Positions 46,443 through 54,203 of a stretch of DNA of 64,000 nt are shown here, piece after piece; position 1 is the first letter of the stretch; each line of letters begins with the position of its first letter. Location of the stretch: contig JBAOKB010000176.1 in NCBI GenBank assembly GCA_037044905.1, positions 1 to 64,000 on the forward strand, given 5' to 3'. The notes under the pieces are model-generated. The model worked only from the letters and a program-made list of their open reading frames with translations. It searched no databases and was not told the DNA's origin. The position numbers and the translations under genes were made by a program. Source of the DNA: Hortaea werneckii. Lineage: Eukaryota > Ascomycota > Dothideomycetes > Mycosphaerellales > Teratosphaeriaceae.

Positions 46443-46538
46443 GTGCTCTGATGATATTGTGACAAACGGCATTCCTCGAACCGAAACGCCATGTCGAATT
46501 TTGTCAAAAAATAAGTTTCAGCCTTGTCTGATTTGCAC
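46443..46538 (+). ncRNA. Box C/D snoRNA candidate 2, 18S guide (snR41-like target regions)
   Basis: Box C CTGATGA is at 46448-46454 and box D CTGA at 46528-46531, closed by a GTGC/GCAC terminal stem (46443-46446 with 46535-46538). The guide TAAGTTTCAGCCTTG (46512-46526) pairs over 15 bp with 18S CAAGGCUGAAACUUA; the predicted site is the first G of AAGG. A second element TTCCTCG (46472-46478) before a degenerate D' (CCGA) could pair over 7 bp with 18S CGAGGAA. Yeast snR41 targets these same two 18S neighbourhoods, though the predicted G is not exactly its site. Confidence 0.85.
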
Positions 46539-46641
46539 TTCATACATCGCTACTTTGCTAGACCGTCATGTCAGTTCATAAGCTAACATCGACGCTCAGG
46601 TATGCCAAATCACCATCTCAGCAAGTAACTATCCTTCCCAC

Positions 46642-46779
46642 CTTGCATGATGAACTCCTCAACGCAACGGGCGGACATACTGTGCACTCTCTGCCTGCCA
46701 CTCATCAAAAGTAAGGACGTACAATCCTTGCGAGGGGTAGCGTGGGGAAGTGCTTGTTGAGAACGCGTTTCCTGATCTC
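46642..46779 (+). ncRNA. Box C/D snoRNA candidate 3, 18S guide (U43/snR70-like)
   Basis: Box C ATGATGA is at 46647-46653. The guide ACGGGCGG followed by ACATACTGTG (about 46667-46684) pairs over 8 bp with 18S CCGCCCGU near the 3' end. It closely resembles the same region of human U43 as I recall it, which directs Cm at ACCGC*CC (yeast snR70 site). The D' box would be degenerate. The only later CTGA (46772-46775) would make a long, about 135-nt RNA with an internal AAGGA/TCCTT hairpin; yeast snR70 is also long. The 3' end is therefore uncertain. Confidence 0.6.
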
Positions 46780-46875
46780 GACTTCATGCACTCTGTGGTC
46801 TTGCGTGCTTTTGCTGAGCTCCACTAACAGCGATTCACGCAGGTATGATCCAACTTCATTTCCTCTCCCCTTGCT

Positions 46876-46971
46876 CTGCAATGATGAACACTATTCACAC
46901 TGTTTGAACGGCCTTCGTGTAACGAGCGTCGGTCGTGGTGAACGTTCTATACACTGAAAATTCTGATTTAA
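46876..46971 (+). ncRNA. Box C/D snoRNA candidate 4, 25S double guide
   Basis: Box C ATGATGA is at 46881-46887 and box D CTGA at 46963-46966, with a C'-like GTGGTGAA between. The box D guide ACACTGAAAAT (46951-46961) pairs over 11 bp with 25S AUUUUCAGUGU. The D' guide TATTCACACTG (46892-46902) pairs over 11 bp with the overlapping 25S CAGUGUGAAUA. The D' prediction falls on the CAGU tetrad, near the yeast snR67 site Gm2619 as I recall it. Both guides therefore address one short 25S segment. Confidence 0.8.
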
Positions 46972-46990
46972 TGAGGTAAGCTAGCCAAAA

Positions 46991-47098
46991 TTCGCATGAT
47001 GAGAGACAACCGCTGACGGGATGTAGCCTGATTGCAGATCATTCTTATGCTCTTTCCGCTTCGATATGGTTGCCATTCAGCATAGGCTGACTGAATCA
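46991..47098 (+). ncRNA. Box C/D snoRNA candidate 5, orphan
   Basis: Box C ATGATGA is canonical at 46996-47002, 20 nt after donor GTAAGC. An internal CTGA at 47028-47031 could be D', and a double CTGACTGA at 47087-47094 provides box D. I could not match either upstream guide region to rRNA or snRNA sequence I know. It may share one intron with candidate 4, because only 10 nt separate candidate 4's box D from the next donor. Confidence 0.5.
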
Positions 47099-47169
47099 CC
47101 TTAGACTCCCCTGAATCTTGACGCCTTATTGTTTCCTGTCGTGGTAAGTTCATCTCCGAAGTTTTGAAA

Positions 47170-47259
47170 CTTGCATGATGCCAAACATTTAGCGGATTCC
47201 ACTGCAATTCCTTTGAAGACTTTACCAAACACACACGAAAATCAAAATCTCTGATCAAG
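47170..47259 (+). ncRNA. Box C/D snoRNA candidate 6, 25S double guide
   Basis: Box C ATGATGC is at 47175-47181 and box D CTGA at 47251-47254. The box D guide GAAAATCAAAATC (47237-47249) pairs over 13 bp with 25S GAUUUUGAUUUUC. The D' guide TTAGCGGATTCC (47189-47200), next to a CTGC D' box, pairs over 12 bp with 25S GGAAUCCGCUAA. Predicted sites are the second U of GAUUUUG and the second A of GGAAUCC. It lies in the intron 47143-47321 with branch GCTAAC. Confidence 0.85.
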
Positions 47260-47424
47260 ACGAGCCACCGAATCTTTTGGGCATCTCAGCATTTGACCAA
47301 GCTGCTAACGGCTTCGAATAGTTGTTCCAGTTGTTACTCAGTGTCAACCTTTCTGTTACTTGTCTACAGCAATGCAAATCGAAGCAGTCTGATCCACTTC
47401 CTGTAAGTTCTCGATAACTTTCCT

Positions 47425-47520
47425 CGCATGCTCTGATGAACAACAAATATTTCGCTGTGTTCTTACCGAATATCATTGACGAAACTATTCAATCACCTTG
47501 GAGACCTGATCAACGCTGCG
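47425..47520 (+). ncRNA. Box C/D snoRNA candidate 7, 25S guide
   Basis: Box C CTGATGA is at 47433-47439 and box D CTGA at 47506-47509; flanking CGCA/TGCG (47425-47428, 47517-47520) can form an outer stem. The guide TCACCTTGGAGAC (47493-47505) pairs over 13 bp with 25S GUCUCCAAGGUGA; the predicted site is the first C of the CC in GUCUCC. An upstream element CTTACCGAAT (47462-47471) is complementary over 10 bp to 25S AUUCGGUAAG, but the adjacent D' box is unclear. It lies in intron 47403-47580. Confidence 0.85.
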
Positions 47521-47771
47521 TTTTGCTCTTCTGCATCAATGCTCTGGTTGTACCAAAGTGCTTCGGCTGACTGTTGTTAGAATCTTTTATTAGCGCTGGT
47601 CCCTTGGGACCTTCTTCTATCGCAAGTACGAAGTTGTTGCGACCGCCTGTTGATGTGAGGTAGCCTTGAGTATTACGTTGATTACTATTATCTATTTATC
47701 AAGCCTGCTGGGTATCAAGAAGCCGTACCAACTCAAACTCGTGGTCTTCAACCGCATTCTCCCTTCCTGCT

Positions 47772-48960
47772 TTACGCTTTCACCCACTTCTTCCCTTCCG
47801 TAATATCGCCCATGTTCTTAAGCATGTAGTCCTTACCCTTGATCATGCTCACGGCGAATCCAGGCATCTGCCAGCCGTTGAAGGCGCCTACGCCGGTCTT
47901 TGGGCCTACAGGCACAAGCTGCGTCTCACCATCCTTACGAACGTAGCTCTTCTCCGGCACAGCGCTCAATCCGGCTTCAGAGAGCAAGTCATGACTGACA
48001 TTGGCCCCGAGCACCGGTATAGAACTGTACAGATTCAGCACGCCGCCCTTGTCGACAGCGGAAACATCGCCCGCAGCGTAGACCCGCGGTCCCGCGGCAT
48101 CTACCCGCAGCGTCTTGCCGTTCGTCGCCACATACCCCCCGCTGCCTTTGAGCTTCTCCGGCAGGAACTCGGTATTAGGCTGCACGCCAAAGGCGGGGAT
48201 ATACACGTCTGCGGCGATCTTCTCGCCGTTGTCGAGCTGGACTTCGGTCTTCCCTTCCTCGGACGTCGAGTCTGCACCGGTGACTTTGGTGCCGAATTTC
48301 ACTTGCACGCCGAGTTTTTCCAGCTGTCTTTGCGCTTTGTCCGAGAGGCTTTTGCGGAGTACGGGCAGGAGTTTGTCGGATCCGGCTATGAGGGTGATGT
48401 TGGCTTTGCCACCAAGATGGGTTCCGATTTCGCCGGCGGTTTCGACACCTACAGGTCCCCCGCCGCTGATCACGATTTCTTTCGCTGAGGCCAGTTTGGT
48501 GTTCATTTCCTCCAGTGCTTGCTGTGAGGTCGTGTAGTTCCCCTGCAGTGTGGTCAGGGGCGTGGGGGACCGGACGCCTGTGGCGATCACCAGCGCGTAG
48601 TAATCTATCGTCTCTGACCCGCCTTCGTGCTTGTCGATGGAGACATTCCGGGCTTCGGTGTCGAGTGCGGTTGCGGTCCCGTGGTGGAAAGTGATCGCGT
48701 CCTTGAAGTTGGTGTATTGCTTGAAACAGTCCATCGTCGGCACGAAGCAATCGCTATGCTTCATCTCCTTCACCGACACGATCTCGCGGGGGTGCCCCGA
48801 TGTGCCACCAGAAATGGTCCGACGGGTCGACCAGGTGGAGTGCGTATTTGACATCTTGCGCCTGTTGGAGTTTGGGGAAGGTGTGCTTGAGTAAGTAGTG
48901 TGCGATGCTCAGGCCGCCGAAGGATGTGCCGAGCACGACTATATTGCGAGTCTCGGACAT
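47772..48960 (-). CDS. AIF/FSP1-like FAD-dependent NAD(P)H oxidoreductase, with an apparent frameshift
   Basis: The N-terminal segment starts at ATG 48960 (MSETRNIVVLGTSFGGLSIA, FAD-binding GxSxGG form) and runs to DHFWWHIGAP. The rest continues in another frame from REIVSVKEMKHSD to the stop at 47772. The switch falls at a five-C run (48788-48792 on the plus strand); four C would keep the conserved HIGAPREIVS junction in frame. Downstream motifs are intact: ISGGGPVGVETAGEI for NAD(P)H binding and RVYAAGDVSAV for FAD. The family includes AMID/FSP1 and type II NADH:quinone oxidoreductases. Either a recent pseudogene or an assembly error. The intact total would be about 396 residues. Confidence 0.8.
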
Positions 48961-51038
48961 GGTTCTTTTCCCTTGCGGTGGGTTGGTTGGAGTGCAGCGC
49001 AAGAAAGGAGGAAGATATCAGATTCCTTGCTATTCAGGATTGTGAACACAAGAAGCCGAAAAGGGCTGAAGAAAAGGACTTCCGAAGGACAAAACCTCAC
49101 ACTGAGAAGGAGCTGGTAAAGGTTTTTGTAGCCTTCCAACGAATGATGCTGACAATTATTTGAAGTGATTCGATTGACAATCAAAAGAAAGAGAGACGTG
49201 TGATGAGAAAGGCCGAAAGACCTTAAAAGACGAAGGGAGAGCAAAATTGGAAGCCGTTGAACTTTTGGCTGGAAAATGTGTCGCTAAATGAGACGTTTCG
49301 AGATGTGAGTTTCATAGATGTTGCACGGAGCCCCGGCGATCTTGCTTCCGAGATCTGCGAGTCGCTGCTACGGTCCGTCGCGCCCACTCGTTCCTACAGA
49401 TCCGCCAGATCAAAATGATACAGTCTAGGTATCTACCTAGGTATGTATATGTTTTGTAGCAAACAGCGTCCTTCCACGGTCCAGTCTACATGTGTATAGC
49501 GAAGCGCATTTTTTTCAGCCATCGAGCACGAGTTGAACTTCTTCCTCCACTTGACTGGCGCGTTTGAATGCATGCTAGGAATCTGGCAATGAAGCGGTGG
49601 ACATCATGTTTTTCCTTAAAGCGACATAAAATGCAAGCCGTTGATTGCTCAAATGATCATTGTGCACCCAAAAGATCGCCTGGCGAAGATCCAACTTCCA
49701 TATCGGTCGAGGCCGGTATTCTCTGCTTATCATGGTACAACACGCTTTCAACTTGAAACTTGGGCCCCTGTCATCGGCAAGCTAAACCTCGACCTGCCAC
49801 ACAGACATATGCACACACTCTTGAGACACTGCAGTCATTGTGCAAGCATCACGTAGTAGACGACGTATGCTGCCCGCCTGGGTATCAGTGAGCTCTTTCC
49901 TTTTCCGTGAGCAAGGGTCGCTCGTCTGATAGGCCGAGCAGGGGTGCTATCGGGCAGGACAAACGGTGCAAGCTATAGGCCTGAATCTCACTGTCAGACC
50001 ACTCTGTCAACTCTTGTTTCTCTGGTGCTCCTACACAGTGTCTGCTTCTCGCTGGTTGCAAAACAGTCACGTTTTCTCTACGTGCATTGCTGGTCCGGGA
50101 CCTGGAGTTCAAGTTGGGAGTCGTCTGGTACAGTCTATCCATCGGCTTACTGATTACTCGGACCGACTGAGAACACCTCATCAAATGCGAACCCACACGA
50201 GTTGGTGACACATTTACGCAGGAGCTCGAAAGCATGTGGCCTGGCAAAGACAACGAGTAATTACACACTGGAGGCACGCGCCCAGGATTTTGTCAGCAAC
50301 ATCGAGTTACAGAGCGTTCAAGTCGTTCTATCGGGGTTTTCGCTCTCATCAAGGTCCCGATGCCCTATCCCCGACACCAAAGGCGGAATATGGCCGTCAT
50401 GATCAACGCCACTTGCATCCTGCCTGGGATGGCGCCCGTTGTTTTTCCAACGGTTTGGATTGACAGCGAGGCCGGCGTTGAAGAATGTTCGAATCGGACA
50501 GGTCTTAATATCTTCCAGACGGTTTGAGGCCTTGGTACCATGCGATATGGAAAAGGCATTCCACCATCAACTGCCGCTCTGAAGCAGAAGGAAAAAAGCC
50601 ATGATCATCTCCGCATCACTGCTTCTTTTCCCCTCCAGTTTGATGATGAAAGTTTTCGGCACGCGGTCGGTTAATGATCTGCGTCGGCGTTAAAGGACTT
50701 TGGGAACTCCTCTTTCTCCCTGCCGGGCTTTTCAAGGACGACGTGCCGGATAGCCGTTTGGTGGGTTTCTAAAACACGCGTTTGACTGGTTGGGATCGCT
50801 GGCCAGAACGGAAAGGTCAAGTATTGCGGTCGCACCTGTTTTTCCTGTTCTACTGCTTCCTTGTCTTTCCTAGACTTCTTCCTTTGGCGAGGTTGCTTTA
50901 AGTGAGGTCAAGGCGCTTGCGACTGGAAGGCTGCTTTCGCATGTATCAACCTCGGGATTGTAGTCGGCACCGGGCTTTGAAAACAGACAAGCTCAAGAAC
51001 GAAGATACATAACAGTCACAAAGAGCAAAGAGTACAAC
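48961..51038. other. Long intergenic region, no gene supported
   Basis: 2.1 kb between divergent AIF-like and MFS genes. It holds a perfect TACCTAGGTA palindrome at 49434-49443. Frames on both strands are short and lack domains. No tRNA or snoRNA recognised. Confidence 0.5.
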
Positions 51039-52756
51039 ATGGAGTCCCTAGAACGCATCCTCTCCCGCCCAGTCGCCAAACCCTACCGCACCCGCAACGT
51101 CAAAGACGAATCTCCACCCCACCTCAACGACCAAGGCCTCCTCGACTTCTCCCCCAACGACATCGAGAACCCGAAGAACTGGTCCCAGACGCGCCGATGG
51201 TACATCACCTTCATCGCCGTCTTCCTCGTCGTGAACGCCACCTTCGCCTCCTCCTCCCCCTCCGGCTGTCTGGAGTCTATATCGCAGGAATTGCACGTGA
51301 GTAGGGAAGCGGCAGGGCTGGTCATCACGCTTTTCTTGCTAGGATACTGCGCTGGCCCTCTGATCTGGGCGCCGCTTTCGGAGTTCTATGGCAGGAGATG
51401 GATCTTCTACGGGACCTTTCTGTGCTATTTCGCTTTCAACTTCCTCTGCGCTTTCACGCCTAATTTCGGTGGTTTGCTTGTGGGACGGTTCTTGACGGGG
51501 ACGTTCGCTTCGGCGGCTCTGTCCAATGCCCCTGGTGTCTTGGCGGATATCTGGGGTCCGATCGAGCGTGGCAATGCCATGGCGCTGTTCAGTATGATGA
51601 CTTTTATCGGTCCTGCGCTGGGCCCCGTCATCTCTGGGTTCCTGGAGCTGAAGAAAGATTGGCGGTGGAATTTCTACGTCTTGCTCTGGCTTGCTGCGGG
51701 CACGATCCTCATCATGTGGTCCTTACCCGAAACGCTGCCCTCGATTGTCCTGCTTAACAAGGCGCGTCGGATCCGAAGAGCGAAGATCCCCGGTTATGAG
51801 AATGTCAAGGCTCCAGTCGAAGTCACGGATCGCACTCTCCTGGGTATCTTCCGTGTGGCGCTCACACGCCCCTGGATCATCCTCTTCGACCCCATCTCGT
51901 TCCTCGTCGCCATCTACCTCAGCATGGTCTACATGCTCCTCTACATGCTCTTCACCATCTACCCGTTGTCTTCCAGCGCAAGCGCGGCTGGAACGCCGGT
52001 GTGGGCGAGCTGCCTCTGATCGGAACCGTCATCGGCGCCTGTATCGGCGGCGCTTACGTCTTCTGGAACAGCAACCAGGAGAAGAAGAAAACCCTCGCGG
52101 GCATTACCCGCACCCCGGAAGATCGACTGTCCGTCGCTATGATTGGAGGGTATCCTGTTCCCCGTCACAATGTTCTGGTTCGCGTGGACGGGCCAGTATA
52201 ATTCCATCCACTGGATCGTGCCGACCATCGCCGGCGTCTTCCTCAGCAGTTCCATCCTGCTCATCTTCGTCGCCTACCTCAACTACCTCACCGACTCGTA
52301 CCTGATGTACGCCGCGTCCGCACTGGCCGCCAACACGGTGGCGCGTTCGGCCTGCGGTGCTGCCGCGCCGCTCTTCACCGAGTTCATGTTCCAGTCGCTC
52401 GGCGTTGGAGGAGGTGGGTCGTTGATCGCCGGCGTGGCGTGTCTGTTGGCTCCTATCCCGTTCATTTTTAAGAAATACGGTAAGCCTATCGGGAGAGATC
52501 GAAGTTCGCGCCTACGGCTCCACCGCCTGCGCAGCAGCAGGATCAGGGGGAGAAACAGCAGGAAAGGCAGGGCAGTCAGAGTGATAGAGATAATGAGGAG
52601 GCTTTGGATGAGGAAATGGGAGTCCCGGATCAACGTGAACTGTCGCATGAAGTGGAGAAGGAACGATCTGGTTCTAGCTCCGGAGGTTCGAGTAATGGGC
52701 ACGACAGGAATGCGGATCGGTACATTGATGCCTCTGGGATGGAGAAGGCAGAGTGA
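51039..52756 (+). CDS. MFS transporter, DHA1 drug/polyamine type, with apparent frame breaks
   Basis: The first ~308 codons encode the N-terminal half of a 12-helix DHA1 transporter, with GYCAGPLIWAPLSEFYGRRW as the loop 2-3 signature and a helix-5 motif GFLELKKDWRW. Conserved sequence then continues in other frames: after the C run at 51962-51964 (one base short), after the G run at 52148-52150 (one base extra, returning to the first frame), and probably again at 52490-52493 where RSKFAP and the acidic tail to TGA 52754-52756 are out of frame. A GTAAGC at 52480 could act as a donor near the third site. Homologous motifs on both sides of each break argue against introns for the first two. Likely a decaying gene or locally erroneous sequence. 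Confidence 0.8.
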
Positions 52757-53441
52757 AACAGGATCTGCATTTTGGGTTTGCGTTGTGAAAGCGATTTTAG
52801 CGAATACCTTCTTGTATCATTAAGCGTGACTTGTGATGTCTCGCATCACTTTTCGAATGTATCTTCTTTGGCTCTTCTATTCTATGTCGAATTCTGGTAC
52901 TTGCTAACAGATCCATTACGGATCTATCAGCTCATTGGCCGCTTTGGCGGTATTCCTTCAAATAAATCACCAAGTGCTAGTATCTTCCATCCATCCTCGC
53001 TTCTATCCGTCAATTTGACTGATGTACAGAAGTCGAGAAGCTCTGTCCGTGGCCTACTCTCTGCCCCTGTCGTGGCTTCGGCCCGAACATGCCGCAGGCG
53101 CAGCCAAAACCAGTAGTCAAGGGCTTTATGGCCAGCCTTACAACCGGCCCTGGAACGCCCAAAAACTCCGCGCTTGGATACGAGTCGAACCGCGGTATCA
53201 ATCGACGGTCTGTGGTGTTGGTGGCGCCCGATGGTATTCGTTGAGGCAAACCTTTCTCGTTCGGCATCTGGGGAATGCCAGGTATGTGAGCTGCGTGATC
53301 TGGGCTGTGCAAGCGGAGTATGGCTGCGATTTGACAAGGCTATCTGTCGCAGGCGTCTTTCAACGCAGCTTTCAGTGCAGCAATCTCCTGGGCTTCGCGC
53401 CTGTTGTGGTGGTTGTCCATGAAATGCGGTCCGCCACTCGC
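52757..53441. other. Intergenic; one small open frame
   Basis: No supported gene. A 51-codon ATG frame at 53089-53244 (plus strand; starts MPQAQPKPVVKGFMASLTTG) has a coding-like residue mix but no recognised family or intron extension, so I list it only as a possibility. Confidence 0.4.
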
Positions 53442-53837
53442 TCAAGGAGTATCGCCCTGGCTACCGTCCTCGCGAGCTCGCCGTCTCTCCAAAGCCTGTA
53501 CCACCACATCACTGGGTTTCTCGGGCTCCTTCTTCTCAAACCCCATCATCTGTCCAACGAGTCCACTGGGCTTCGGAACTGGACATTCCCGCGGGGGTCT
53601 CGACGCGTCCACCGTGGTCAAAACCTCTTCCTTCTTGCTTTCGTCCTCTTCCACCGGCTTCTGTCTTCGCCTCCTTCGTTTGATCGTCCCGTCCGGCATC
53701 TCAATCGTGTCCGCGTAGCCGCGTCGGTCCACAGGACATGGGAGCATATGCGGGAGTGCCACCACTAGGAATGACACTGCTAATGTGGCGGTAAAGAGCG
53801 TGCCGGTCTGGCGGGAGCGAGGGTGGAGATAGTGCAT
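53442..53837 (-). CDS. Small single-pass membrane protein, conserved in filamentous fungi
   Basis: 131 residues from ATG 53837 (MHYLHPRSRQTG). A basic N-terminus precedes one hydrophobic helix (about 13-32, FTATLAVSFLVVALPHMLPC), followed by CPVDRRGYADT, a basic stretch IKRRRRRQK, an acidic segment, and a C-terminal RECPVPKPSGLVGQMMGFE motif. I recognise this layout as a common fungal hypothetical protein; its function is unknown to me. The N-in, R-rich start and short length would suit a mitochondrial or ER membrane assembly factor, but this is inference. Divergent from PRP46. The in-frame upstream extension to 53984 is less convincing. Confidence 0.7.
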   Translation of the reverse strand: MHYLHPRSRQTGTLFTATLAVSFLVVALPHMLPCPVDRRGYADTIEMPDGTIKRRRRRQKPVEEDESKKEEVLTTVDASRPPRECPVPKPSGLVGQMMGFEKKEPEKPSDVVVQALERRRAREDGSQGDTP

Positions 53838-54203
53838 TGTTGTGTGCTTTACTATCGGGGCATGACTTGAAGGCCTGTGAATGCAGAGAGAGGTAATAAG
53901 AACAGCCCTGGAGGAGATCGGAAAATGTCGCCAGGGTCCTCCAAGGGATCTAAGACGCAGAGCACTGACCATCCTTGGTTTCATGAGTCGAGCGGAGGTC
54001 TTGTCCGCTCACCGCTTGGCAGAATCGAGTCGAGCTGGCGTTCATGTGGAATTGAAGTTCCAAAGTCGAGACATAACTGCAGCCAAGTAGACGGCCGACA
54101 TTACTTCTAACCCTCCACCTCTCGTCAACCCCAATCAATACAGAGAACCAGGTCCTATCACAGCGCGACATCCGTGGAGACTGGTAAATTGCAAAAAGAA
54201 ATC
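53838..54203. promoter_or_regulatory. Divergent promoter between the small membrane protein gene and PRP46
   Basis: 366 bp between divergent ATG codons. No repeat or RNA gene recognised. Confidence 0.45.

Larger units (their letters stand above)
46161..47580 (+). ncRNA. Non-coding host gene: tandem introns carrying box C/D snoRNAs
   Basis: The segment has no protein-coding frame but an orderly series of fungal introns. Donors are GTACGA (46161), GTATGC (46416), GTAACT (46625), GTATGA (46843), GTAAGC (46976), GTAAGT (47143) and GTAAGT (47403). Branch sites with acceptors lie at GCTAAT/46334, GCTAAC/46599, CTAAC/46842 (or AG at 46830), GCTAAC/47321 and GCTGAC/47580; an AG at 47103 may close the intron holding the fourth and fifth snoRNAs. 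Seven box C motifs lie about 20-50 nt after donors, six of them followed by box D within 110 nt. The exons between are short and without a shared frame, as in UHG-type host genes whose exons are discarded. Exact transcript ends and the exon between the third and fourth snoRNAs are unresolved. Confidence 0.75.

Noticed and set aside
47598..47611. Perfect palindrome GGTCCCTTGGGACC in the last host exon as a terminator
   Set aside because: A 6-bp stem with a 2-base loop is too tight for a hairpin, and fungal Pol II termination does not rely on such stems.
53175..53195. B-box-like GGTTCGACTC on the minus strand (possible tRNA)
   Set aside because: No A box, anticodon arm or acceptor stem can be formed around it.
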